From Ricordea florida (lineage: Eukaryota; Cnidaria; Anthozoa; Corallimorpharia; Ricordeidae): DNA of 64,000 nt. The notes under the pieces are model-generated. The model ran no database searches. It was not told where the DNA came from and was given only the letters and a program-made list of their open reading frames with translations. The translations under genes and the position numbers were made by a program. The stretch is taken from contig OX453281.1 in the NCBI GenBank assembly GCA_949710005.1, positions 25,708,862 through 25,772,861 of the forward strand. Direction: 5' to 3'. Shown here one piece after another: positions 1 through 11,316 of the stretch (its first letter is position 1; every line of letters begins with the position of its first letter).

Positions 1-55
1 CAAGCTCCAGTTACTCTGTTTTTCCCACATTGTACTCTGTTTCCTTTTTCTTTAG

Positions 56-2576
56 AGACGCATCAAACAGCAGAACAAAGACCATCTTAACTACATGTTC
101 CGAGAACCATTTGCTGCAGGGCATGTGTTCAGTATGAGCATGTTGGATACTCTGCTATACCAAGTAAGGGACGGCCAAATACCATAAATTTTGCTGTCGA
201 TTCTAAGCAGTTCTGTACAGCGATACTGTTTGGTTTAATAAACAGTGTTGTTCTCACTTTTTCATCTGTGGATCAAACCATGCAGCGTGACCATTCTTTG
301 TAAAGCTACTGAACAGTACTGTACTGTGGTACTGTTTATTTTACTATACAGTGTGGCTCTAACGTTTTCATCAGTGGATCAAACCATGCAGTGTGACCAT
401 TCTTTGAAAAGCCACTGAACAGTACTGTACTGTGATACTGTTTGTTTTACTATACAGTGTGGTTCTCACTTTTTCATCTGTGGATCAAACCACGTAGTTT
501 TGCCATTCTTTGGAAAGCTACTGAACAGTACTGTACTGTGGTACAGTGTAGTTCTAACGTTTGTATTTTTAGATCAAACCATGCAGTTTGTTTTACTAAA
601 CAGTGTGACTGGAACATGCTAACATCTCCTTCGTTCCTTGAATGTTTGTTGATATGATTCTCTTCTGGTTTTTTTGTATACAGGCATTTGTTAAGGATTA
701 CATGATTCATTTGATAAGACTTCTCCTTGGTTGTGAACAGACGCCAAATTCTGGATACTTGTGCGCGGTAAGTGGAGAGTGCGTGACATGTTATACTGAT
801 CTTTTGTCTGCGAGTTCATGTAACGCAATGTCTGCTGTAATTTCGCGAGATTATTATGTAAAGTACTAAATCTGTGCTTTGGAATGAAACCGTTTTCTGG
901 CTTGATTCTGTCCGCCAACGGAGTTGGACGGAGGCTATGTTTACACCGGCGTTTGTTTGTTTGTTAGTATGTTAACAGCCTAGCGTCCACATCGCTCAAC
1001 CAATCATCACCAAACTCGGTCAAGACATTGGCTATGGTCTAACTTAGAACTGATTTAATTTTGGGGTATCTAGGTCAAAGATCAAGGTCACGGAAAGACG
1101 AAAAAATCATTATTTCGCAATAAATCGCCCTAGAATCATCATATCAACTTCAAACAAAATCTAAAATGTGCATCTTTCAATTCTGCATCTGCCCTTATGT
1201 CACATGATGCACTAACATTAGTACCCTTGCTAGAGGTAGGGGGGGTCGAATGCGCTGGCTGTGGTCTGCGCTCTCTGAGTGCTCTTGTTGAACCTTGTAT
1301 CCTAAGCAGATGTTGTGTTCAGTTCTTGTGGTCTGTCTGTTTGCCAACTTGTTGTGATGACATTGTAAAGAGAAGCTGCCCCTTTATCAATCCTAGAAAA
1401 GGTTAAAAGTGTATAAGTATACGTTCAGAGTTGTAGTGTCTGTCTCGAATAAGAAACTCAGAACAAGTCTTTTCATTTGTTCTTAAGAAGGTTTGCTCTC
1501 GTTTAGGGCGGCTCAAATACCAAAGACGGTACTTTCCGAGTGTCAGAGTAAAATGAAAACAATAAAAGAAGAGAAATGTACTTTAGGGGCGCTTTCCATT
1601 CAACAAAAATTCCGACCGGTCCGACTGGTCAAAGTGGACCACCTTTAAAGGTAGTCCCGAATATTCCTGTCGGACTAACCCGAAATGGTCCGTTCCTGAA
1701 TTTTGGGTTGAATGGAAAGCCCCCTAGAACACTCGGCGAATTGTTTGTCTTGAAAGAGGATAGGTGAAGTCTGATGTTGTTTTCACCTCCTAAAAGCTTT
1801 GATGTAGCTGACTTCCCATCTCATCCGTAAACACGTCTCTATCAGTGAACAGTTCTGTCTTTACTTTACGAAAGGGAAACGAGTTTGAAAATTATCTTTC
1901 AATATTTTGTTTTGATTAATTGCATGATATTATTACAGAGTCTTTATCTTTGGTATTACGTTCTTAGCAAATATTTTTGGCTCTTTCTTCTTTCGTAATT
2001 ACAAACAGTTTCAATTTTTCTTTGTGCGTTCCCCCCAAAAAAAGATCTGACCTATTTTACTTATTTTCGATTTTATTAATTTTGGCGCAGTTGAAAGTGA
2101 CTGGGGATCATCTGTGGATTGAGACATACGGCAGATTATTCCAGCGACTCTGTTCAACGACTTGTGAGATTCCCATTGGACTGTATCGAAGTCAGATGCA
2201 AGAGGTAACTTGTGCTAGTCATATTAAGCAACTCCTAGCCGAGTCTAATCAGAAACCAGAGCGTTTGCACATGACGTCACGGCAGCCATGTTGGTGTTCC
2301 CAAACAGAGGAAAGGCAGTCATGTTGGTGTCCCAAACTGATCCCCCAGGAATTAAATTCTATTCTCATGCAAACATGTCCTTTTCTTTCCGTTAAAAACA
2401 TGGCCGCTGATCACGTGAGTGAAAAGGCTCTATAGGACTAGAAACGCGTAACGCGCGTTCACAGCTTGTCCAGATTCAATGTTTCGCAAGTGTTAGCTCA
2501 GCTGATAGTGCACCGGACTGCTGTGCGGGAGGTCGTGGGTTCAAATCCTTGATCGGACCAACACTCAGGGTCTTAC

Positions 2577-2608
<32 letters not shown>

Positions 2609-5600
2609 GACATCTACAAATGGTTAGACTTTCTAGATCCGCCTTGTAGGTTGTGCAACCATACTATCCTCTTTTTACCTCATGGTTTGTATGTGATACC
2701 ATGAGCTATAGTAATGGTTGGATTTGTCACTCCATTCTCGTTAGACAATTAATTTATGCATTAAATCCGCATTAAAAGTGAATTAAACTGGTTCTCCCCT
2801 ATCTCCCCTGCTAGGTTTGGTTTCGTCCACAAAGTCGTGCAATTGTTTTATGTTCACATATGTGGGGGAGGGGGTGAGACAAAGCGGCAGCACATGTTTA
2901 CAAAATGGCGTCTGTTGTGTTGAGGCCGACGCAAAGATAGTCAAGGCGGGTTTTCGTTCCTTTCGCTCCATCTTTGATGAAATTACACTTTTGAAGATCT
3001 CGCGAACGAACAGGAAATGTGCTTATGAATGCTCGAGGGCAAAGAAATGGGTTTTAAAGTCTTAAAATTGACGATGTCTCCAATTTGGACGACGAGTAAT
3101 CGATCAGTCGTAGCAAGAGTGTACAAAACGAACTATTCGGAATTAACTCCGGAATTCGGAATTCGCTCCGACGAAGGGCTAACGCTCGAAACGTCAGCAC
3201 CTCCCTTTTACCTTACGGTGGTATAACTTACTTAATCAACTTGTTTGATTTAGCCAATTTCTTGTATTCGGAATTAACGCTTTACGGTCTGGGGAAAGGA
3301 CAGCACTTCATGGAATAATTACCACATACCATGAGGTAGCTCGAAGGAGCCTTTGATTCCAGATTGGGCTATAACAAAGTAGTTTTCGTAAACTTTAGTA
3401 CAGACATAGAAAAGTATAGGTTTTACGTCTTGAAGGAAGTTCTCCAAATAAGAGGTACCGCCACTGATATGAGACATCCGAAATCAGTTCTCAGCACAGC
3501 GTCTTTACGAGAAAGAAGACATTTAATTGGCCAAAATGCAGCGAATGTGTTCCACAGTATGCTGCTGATGTCGTTTTAATTCTTTTTAGGACGATTGTGT
3601 GGACGCTTTTCCAAGATCAAGGAAAAAGGAGACACGGGACATCTCTGATATTATTGAGAACAGAATGAAAACCTTGGGTCTGATGGGAACACGTAAGTAC
3701 CTACCTACAGATGAAAATTATAGAAGCACATTGTACAGTACTGTACTGTTAAGTAGCTTTACAAAGAATGGTCACACTGCATGGTTTGATCCACAGATGA
3801 AAAAGTTAGAACCACACTGTATAGTAAAACAAACAGTACCACAGTACAGTACTGTTCAGTAGCTTTACAAAGAATGGTCACACTGCATGGTTTGATCCAC
3901 AGATGAAAAAGTTAGAACCACACTGTATAGTAAAACAAACAGTACCACAGTACAGTACTGTTCAGTGGCTTTACAAAGAATAGTCACACTGCATGGTTTG
4001 ATCCACAGATGAAAAAGTTAGAACCACACTGTATAGTAAAACAAACAGTACCACAGTACAGTACTGTTCAGTAGCTTTACAAAGAATGGTCACACTGCAT
4101 GGTTTGATCCACAGATGAAAAAGTTAGAACCACACTGTACAGTAAAACAAACAGTACCACAGTACAGTACTGTTCAGTAGCTTTACAAAGAATGGTCACA
4201 CTGCATGGTTTGATCCACAGATGAAAGAGTTAGAACCACACTGTATAGTAAAACAAACAGTACCACAGTACAGTACTGTTCAGTGGCTTTACAAAGAATG
4301 GTCACACTGCATGGTTTGATCCACAGATGAAAAAGTTAGAACCACACTGTATAGTAAAACAAACAGTACCACAGTACAGTACTGATCAGTAGCTTTACAA
4401 AGAGTGGTCACACTGCATGGTTTGATCCAGAGATGGAACAACTGGAGCGACACTTTTCTGTATATTGAATCAAACAGTGCCATGTTACAGTACTTGATCC
4501 GCGTTATTCATTTTCCTTTTCCCACAGCTGACATGTCTCACAGACTTGGATTTTCTTATGTCATTGTCAATCCACCTCCCGAGTTTGCGTTGCAAGAAGG
4601 AGACATAGTGTAAGTAAATTTTTAGAGATTAGTACGAGTAACGGAGAGAGAGGTTTACCTAACTTTTTAACTGTCTCCGTTACATTTTGAGCCAAAAGCG
4701 TGTGGCGCCAGGCAACTGCCTGGCAACTTGGGGGATCGTAGTTGTAAACCTGTTCCGGAGGTCGTGGTTCCGATTTCCCCTGAGGTCAAAAATATTTCTT
4801 TTGCCTGTGGTGGTTTTTGGCCTCTTCTCGGGCTAACGCTCACTAGACATTTCCGGAGTGATTTACTCAGAGGGTTAATTTTCTGTTTGACCCGCTATTT
4901 GCGTTTTGTGGCTTTTCGTCCCCTACATCATAGCCCTGAAGGCCTTGATGAATCGGTATCTGGGTTTCAGTCTTGTCCTTTTGCGTTTGGAAACAAAACT
5001 TGGCTAGTAACAGTATGTATGAATGGTGAGCCATTTCTCCGCGATTTGATGTAATCTCAAGAAAGGTAAAGGCTCTCACGAGGCTTAAATCCCACACGGC
5101 CAGAACGTATCCTGGTTTCAGTAGCTTTGACCATCTGGGAGTGTTGTTACTCCCCCTGGATGGGTTGCTAGTCCATCGCAGGGTCACCCCCAGCATTATA
5201 TCGGTGGTACCCATTTATACACCTGGGTGGAGAGAGACAGTGTGGAGTAAAGTTTCTTGTCTAAGGAAACAACACAAGTTACCCCCAGCATTATATCGCC
5301 GGTACCCATTTATACACCTGGGTGGAGAGAAACAGTGTGGAGTTATGTTTCTTGTCTGAGGAAACAGCACAGTACCAACACCAGGGCTCAAACTCCTTAC
5401 CTCCTGCTCGGAATTCCGACTCCCTAACCACGACACTACCGTGTTGCCACCTCAGGAGAGAGCGCCTTTTTTTATTTCTTTGTAAAATATTAGGGTGATG
5501 GTGATGCTAAGTAAATAGCCCAAAGTGTACAGTTAATTAATACAAGAATGGACTCCACTTGTATATTTAATCGCATGGGCCCGAGGGCAATTAATTGTTA

Positions 5601-6052
5601 ATTTCACGCGTATTTTATTCAAAGTTTAACTTTATCACTGAGTTGGTAATATACCCGTAAAGAATGAAGAAGTGAATGCGAATATGTGAAAATTCCATGT
5701 ATGTGAGCTGCGGAAGAAAGATTTAATAAGTGAAAAGAACCTTGCAAGAAAATCTTTCTTTCGCAGTTCACATATGTGAAATTTTCATATATTGACATTG
5801 ATTTCTTCATTCTCTACCGTTATAGTACGATCTCAAAAATGACCAGCGTCCAGTGGTCTTGATAGCTCAGTTGGTTAGAACATTGCACAAGAATTTTTAT
5901 CACGGCCTAGGGAGTTAAAAGGTTAACCGATTGGTTTTGTACACAGTTACCTGCTCCGTCCGTGTAATGCTCATTTGTCTGAGACGGAACCGAGCCAGGG
6001 AGAAGCTGATTCACCTGGCGACAACAGCAATTGCCCCACTACAGCCCTGTAG
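56..6052 (+). CDS. KCNT (Slo2): Slo2/KCNT-type sodium-activated K+ channel, C-terminal part (six exons)
   Basis: Plasma-membrane K+ channel whose cytoplasmic RCK gating ring senses Na+ in this family. Only the last 198 residues are present; the pore and first RCK domain lie left of the window. Exons read here: 56-163, 684-767, 2091-2204, 3590-3692, 4528-4609 and 5947-6052, all GT-AG and phase-consistent (0,0,0,1,2). The protein runs through [79 protein letters not shown] and IVYLLRP. This order and wording match the distal RCK2 region of vertebrate Slack/Slick. The linker before ENRMKTLGL is much shorter than in vertebrates. The last exon is identified by the IVY-L-L-RP motif and the phase-2 junction. 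It ends in TTAL and TAG at 6050-6052, a class I PDZ ligand form. Introns hold only repeats. High confidence for family, slightly lower for the last exon. Confidence 0.93.
230..600 (+). repeat. 106-bp satellite, about three degenerate copies
   Basis: Within KCNT intron 1. Units recur every 105-107 bp. Each has a CTGTGGATCAAACCATGCAG core, a CTTTGTAAAGCTACTGAACA segment and a palindrome-rich CAGTACTGTACTG stretch. The same unit occurs at 3720-4440 (reverse), 8588-8850 (forward) and 23780-24165 (reverse). Confidence 0.85.
1585..1727. mobile_element. Fold-back MITE in KCNT intron 2
   Basis: Inverted termini of about 28 bp: GGGGCGCTTTCCATTCAAC on the left and GTTGAATGGAAAGCCCCC on the right, enclosing about 90 bp with a second internal inverted pair around GGACC/GGTCC. 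No coding capacity. Non-autonomous DNA transposon by structure; superfamily not assigned. Confidence 0.7.
2255..2440 (+). repeat. Dispersed repeat (inverse copy at 36370-36515)
   Basis: Contains ACATGACGTCACGGCAGCCA, GGAATTAAATTCTATTC and AACATGGCCGCTGATCACGT. The same segments appear in reverse order and complement downstream of the RABGAP1 stop. This is an unclassified interspersed repeat lying just after KCNT exon 3. Confidence 0.6.
2488..2672 (+). mobile_element. tRNA-derived SINE copy
   Basis: The head has an A-box-like TTAGCTCAGCTGATAGTG and a B-box-like GGTTCAAATCC. The tail, CAACACTCAGGGTCTT then AACTGAGGAGAAAGTGCTGCC, is shared with copies at 11140 and 53768. The acceptor stem does not pair, so this is a SINE rather than a tRNA gene. 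Confidence 0.75.
2677..3337. mobile_element. MITE with ACCTCATGGT termini, long copy
   Basis: Starts with ACCTCATGGT and ends with ACCATGAGGT. A 531-bp relative at 49584-50114 matches along its length. This copy has an extra segment of about 128 bp (around 3143-3270) flanked by direct repeats of TATTCGGAATTAAC. Short open frames inside it (for example 2817-3065) are conserved only because the repeat is, and resemble no known protein. Confidence 0.75.
3720..4440 (-). repeat. 106-bp satellite array, seven copies
   Basis: In KCNT intron 4. The landmark GTCACACTGCATGG recurs at 3771, 3877, 3983, 4089, 4195, 4301 and 4407, an exact 106-bp period. Copies differ by few substitutions, so amplification is recent. 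Orientation is opposite to the array at 230-600, so the two arrays bracket KCNT exons 2-4. Confidence 0.95.
5125..5455 (-). mobile_element. tRNA-SINE-like repeat with internal duplication
   Basis: In KCNT intron 5. The segment CCCAGCATTATATCG...GGTACCCATTTATACACC...CACCTGGGTGGAGAGA occurs twice here (5190-5275 and 5281-5360) and again at 55200-55300. The right end, GGGCTCAAACTCC through CCTAACCACGACACTACCG, is the complement of a tRNA-like promoter head. Confidence 0.65.
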
Positions 6053-7734
6053 GGTTTTTGTTTGTCTTCCAAGCAAGGGGACCCTAGAGAGTCATTCCAT
6101 TGAGTGCAATCACAGATTGAACGCACCAGTCGGTACCTAGCTGGTGAATTTGAGGAGCGAAATAGATTCTCTATTGGTGCGTGATACGTTCCAGTGAAGT
6201 CAGAGATACTTACACTTTGGCAAGTGCCGTGGTCGGAAAAGTAAGAGATGCGTGCACAGAACTACCGTTTTTAAATCTCGTGTTGCATAATGCGTATTAG
6301 TAGACATCACAAGTAAAAATTAAGGTCATATGTCGATGGTTGTCAAATGCGAGGTCACAAATGAAAGTGAAAAGTCACACAGAGGTCAAACAGACGTCAA
6401 ACATAATCTTAATAGTGAGACCAACAGTGGCTCAAATGTTAAATCAAAATTGAGGCCATAAGTGAAACGTTAAGTCAGTAGTAAGGTCAAAGGTCAGTTA
6501 TGACGTAAACTGAAGTCAAATATCAGGTCAAAGTTAAGTCAAAAGTTAAGTAAATAGTGCCAGCAAAGATCAAACGTAAGGGCAATAGTGAGGTCAGAGT
6601 TCAAATGTTGACTCATTAATGTGGTCAAAAGTTTAGCATGAGTTCAGGAATGGAGGCTAAAGTTAATAGTGCGGTTAAAACTAACGTGAGGTCAGAGGCA
6701 AAGTCAAAGTCATATTTGAACTCACAAGTAAAACGTTACGTTAAAAAGTTAAATAAAATGTGAAGTCAAAGACCAGTAGCTAGGTCAAAAGTTGACTCAA
6801 CTTTTACAATAAATTTAATTGAATGTTGAGAGAATTTTAATCCGATAGTGGGACCATTTAAGCTATGTCGCAATTGTAGTTGAATTGAGTGACTTGACTA
6901 ACGTTTTACAAAATAAAATATTTTTGTCAGCGACAAAAACAGAATAGAAATTCCTTTTCTTATAAAAGGATTTAAGCTTTAAAGTTACCTTGAATAATGT
7001 ATATAGATGAAGGTAAATCAGAGAATTGACAGCTATAGCTAATAAATGCATAGTGCACCTTGTTCGACAAAATAGTACAAGTATATTACAACTGTTGTAA
7101 AAAGAATTTGTTCCATACTTTGAGTAATCTTTGTCCGGAGATGTTTCTGTGAAGCGGGCTGAGTCAGAAATTGTGGGTCGATTTAATAACTTCCCACGAT
7201 CTTCCTTTTATCTCTTACAACGGCCCGTATGTCGATACTTGGAAAGCACTTCACGAGTAAGGAAAGAACTCTGTTTGTCACAATGGGCTAGTAACTTGTT
7301 ACTGTTATGAGAGTGTTAGATAAATGAAACCCAAATCTTTGTAATGGCAATTTTAATCGATATTGCATCAATATATCTGAAAAGAGACAAGAATTTAATA
7401 TTATATACTGAATCAAATTCAGTATAAACTGAATCAAATATTTCAATCTTCAGATAATGACTAGTGCGGCGTTCACGCCAACTTAACTTGTTTAGTTAAA
7501 CTAGGTTTTGAAATTTTCACAACAGCCTCCTAAACGATTTAAGTCTTATCTTTACACATAGCGAGAAAAAGAGTCTAACAGTGATTCATTATAAATAACT
7601 GTCAAGTCAGTAGAGAATTTACACGGAGATGCTTTGCGCAGTGATTCCAAACCATGTTTAGTTAACAGCTTTTAAACGTGTTTAAGTTACGGTGTGAACA
7701 CAGCATTAGATTTTGTGGTCAATGAAATTTATCA

Positions 7735-8370
7735 AACACGGTAAGCAGTGTTTAATCACAGAAAAAACTGCCCGCAGCGTATAATTTTTATCGAAACTTG
7801 ACGTGCTTGATATGTCACTCAAACTCACCAACAATACGTAAGAGAAAGACAAAGGAAATCAAACATCGTGACGTGTTTGGATATCTGATGAAACACGGAC
7901 TTGTTTTTGCATCGTTAATTCCTCCTTCTGGGTCATTTTGTTTGAGAAGGAATTTAAAACACGAGATACAGTGTTTCATTATTTATTATATGGAAAAGAG
8001 TGTTTTACTGGGAACTAAACCACTCGTAGATTCCATACGCCACTTCATCCGGGACCCGAGTGGCGTATGTCACCTTTGTGAGTGTCGTATCGTTCAATGA
8101 CGTCACGATTCCCGCCTTTTGCTTTAGTCTCCATATCTCGTGGCAAGAACAATAGATAGATATTGTTCTTGCCACTCGAACATAAAATTCTTATCTTCTC
8201 GCCACCGTGTAATATCCTCTATATATCAAACACCTCGAATTTTGAGAAAAATGCTCCGCTACGCGTCGTATTTTCACCTTTCTGCTCGATGCTTGATATG
8301 TGATGAAACACTGTATCTCGTGTTTGATATATTACTGAAACACGTGTTGGGTGTTTGATAAAGATTTCTA
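7735..8370. repeat. Dispersed repeat rich in GTGTTTGAT and inverted motifs
   Basis: GTGATGAAACACTGTATCTC followed by GTGTTTGATAT occurs at 8299-8330 and again at 39168-39200. Reverse versions (ATCAAACACG) occur at the left end near 7732 and 7858. A short hairpin, TGGCAAGAACAATA...TATTGTTCTTGCCA, sits at 8141-8175. This is probably a non-autonomous transposon; its ends are not defined. Confidence 0.45.
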
Positions 8371-8587
8371 AAAAGAAAGCGCACTTAGTGTTTTCTGCAA
8401 TTTTGGCGAAGGAAACCGAAACGAACTGGAATTTAGATATGAAAGTTCAGTACCAACAGATAAGAGGCTTGAAGTTTAGTTTTGATTACTTTCTGTCTCA
8501 GCCATATTTATACTTAAGAATGTTTTTATATACGTTTTACGTTGAACGAAACCATGTATAGGTGCAATTTGACTTCACAAGGTACAG

Positions 8588-8850
8588 CACTGTTTGTCTT
8601 ACTAGAGACTACAGTGTGGTTCTAACTGTTCAATCTGTGGATCAAACCATGCAGTGTGACCATTCTTTGTAAAGCTACTAAACAGTACTGTACTGTGGTA
8701 CTGTTTGTTTTACTATACGGTGTGGTTCTAACTGTTCAATCTGTGGATCAAACCATGTAGTGTGACCATTCTTTGTAAAGCTACTGAACAGTAATGTACT
8801 GTGATACTGTTTGTTTTACTATACAGTGTGGTTTTGTTGTAGAGTGGTTT
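8588..8850 (+). repeat. 106-bp satellite, about two copies
   Basis: Same unit and orientation as 230-600, with GGATCAAACCATG landmarks at about 8640 and 8746. It lies in the KCNT-MRPS2 intergenic region. Confidence 0.85.
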
Positions 8851-10287
8851 ATTATGTGTGGTTCCACTTTTATCTTTGAGTAAGGAGACCTGAGACTCTT
8901 GTACCAAAAATGTGTTTTGAATAAACATTTTCACACAGGCAGCGGTACCGGAACATTCTGTTCATTTTTTTTTTTTTCCATATTCCTTTATTCCGCCCAA
9001 CAAAATGGCATAATTCCATTATTTCAGCGAGTAAATATCCGTTATTTTCCTTCCACTATTCCTCTTCTTCCCCCGCCTTGCACCCCCCTCCCATGGAAAC
9101 AACTGAAAAAGGGCAGAAGTCTCGCTAGTCTCTCACGCAAATGTTCGTGAGGGAGGAATTCAAACGTGCGACAAAGCCCAGAGAAAGTAGTGTGTTCCTT
9201 AACAATGAAATGCCTCTTTAATTCCACACAAGTTCGCTAACTCTTCCGGCACTATCCAAAACTGAAGTCATTTCATACAAAAAATCACAGCCTTTCTTGG
9301 TAACCTGATCACAGGCCCTAACCTGCACAGCCGTAGACCGATAAACAAATGCCAATGCTTGTGCTCCCTGCGTTGTTTTTCCAGCCGTTTCTGCTGCGGC
9401 CGGTTGTTCGAAGGCCGATTAGCGTTAATCCAGGGTTAAATTTCAACCCGGATTTCTTTTCCTCTTGTTAAAAAGCATTTACTCCGATAACTTTCTCTAT
9501 TTTTCTAAGAGCATACAATCATCAAATTGTATTCAAAAAGAACTATACTGAATGTGCTTTTTAAGCTCTCATATCTGCATTTAAATTTCGCACTAACCCT
9601 GGGTTACCTTAACCTTGCTTCGAACAACCCGGCCCTGTACTTTTAAATCAAATCAAATCAAATATCTTTATTCATCAGCCCTGCCCTTACCCTCGCCGCA
9701 CTGAAAATGATCATTCCAATTTGGCTAGACATTGGTAAAGTTCTTTTTTCATTGACCAAGACGGTTGACCGGTTTTTCATTTACCGAGACGTAGTCAAGA
9801 TCCAAAAAAAAAAACGCAGAAAAGGAAGAAAGAAAGAACAATATGTAGCCCTCTTGACCAACAAGATAGCTCAATGAAGGATTTATTATGTGGCCATTTT
9901 GTTTTGTTTTGTATTGCGGAACAAGGCGGGAAATACGAGCCGGCAAGATAGGTCCATATTTCCCGCTAGGGTAGCCAATCAGGGCTCAGGATTCGCCATA
10001 TCTTGCCTGCTCGCGGAACAAGGCATGGAATAAAAGATCAGCTGCAGCTGCTTTACTTCACGCGGTTCTTCTTAGTTCCGTATACTAACGAAAACGGAAT
10101 GTTTGAACCGTTGCCTAATCTAGTGCTTTTGCACCTTGGGTACATGAGGGGTAAGCCCAGTCACAAACTGAGGCTGAATTCGTACGAAAAACCAACGCTG
10201 AAAAAGAGCGTATAACAAAATCTTCAAATCTATAAATATAGATCATTTTTGAAACAAACACAATCAGGAATTTTCTAAAATGGAAAT

Positions 10288-11283
10288 TCAAACATCTAAT
10301 TTCTCCTTTCCAACCTCTGCAAGCTTTTTGCCTGAGCGTCTAATTTGTCTTATGTACTTTGAGCGCAAAACAGCCGTCTTAAACAATTTACAGTACAGTT
10401 CAACAGCCGAGGGTGTGTCATCGTTCCCAGGTATAGGGTACATTACAAGATTAGGGTTACAATCGCTATCCACGATACCAATGCTTGGGATATTGGCCTG
10501 TGCGGCTTCTTTCACGGCTAGGGTGTTTCGCCCGAGCGAAGGCAAATGCAAGAATACAACAACATCTGGGACACGCATTGTTCCAGTTAACATGAACGTG
10601 TTGGTGAAAGTTCCCCCTCGCCATTTTCTTGTGATGAAGAACTCGCCACATTCCCTGGCTGTTCTTTGAGTAAGCTCTTCGTACCGAGGGTGGGTATTGA
10701 CAAAAAGAGTGATGCCACCTCGGAAGACGATATGTGACAAAACATTCAGGGCCAACTGAAAGAAGAAAGGAATCATCGGAAAATGTTATTTAACGTTCAG
10801 AAAACATTCCTAAGAAAATACGCGCACTGATTGGTTAGAATTCCTGTTTCTATAACTCGATAGAAACACGGAACTTGTTTTCTATTTCTTAAATATACAC
10901 TAATGATATACCAGATGACCATTTGCTGTAAATATTTCTAAAGTTTATATCAATAAAACAACCTCAGTGACATCTCTTGGGAACAGCTGGAAAGCGAGAA
11001 TAGATGCCAGCCATTTTTTTCTTCGACCAAAACTCACTTGCACGAGGATTTTCTAGAAGCCCAGAAATAATCTCCTCGTGGGAAGTGGAAAGTGTGTTGA
11101 ATATCCCGAGGTGGTGAGCTAATCAGATTTCTCAAATTGACAAGGTTGCCGAGTTCGGACTGTTGTGCGGGAGGTCGTTGGTTCGAACCTCGGACGGACC
11201 AACACTCAGGGTCTTTAAATTACTGAGAAGAAAATGCCGTCTTTGCAATAACATCTGTAATAATATACATGAAAAAATTACTC

Positions 11284-11316
<33 letters not shown>

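Larger units (their letters stand above)
6053..10287. other. Intergenic region between convergent KCNT and MRPS2 ends
   Basis: No gene recognised on either strand. It starts with the presumed KCNT 3' UTR (AATAAA at 6808-6813). It contains a degenerate array of AGGTCAAAAGTNAAGTCA-like words (about 6310-6800), AT-rich unique sequence to 7730, the repeats at 7735-8370 and 8588-8850, and low-complexity AAATCAAATC near 9645. A TTTATT at 9667-9672 would be a polyadenylation signal for MRPS2 on the minus strand, about 600 bp from its stop. It is not proven to be used. Confidence 0.5.

Noticed and set aside
1977-2435. 152-codon frame presented as one protein
   Set aside because: Only 2091-2204 is KCNT exon 3. 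The remainder is intron read-through and a dispersed repeat.
2817-3065. 82-codon frame also found at 49767-49973
   Set aside because: Conservation follows from both lying in copies of one MITE. The frame is not longer or better preserved than the surrounding non-coding element.
3720-4440. Regular repeat array resembling a CRISPR
   Set aside because: Units are contiguous 106-bp copies with no unique spacers, no cas genes, and in an animal genome.
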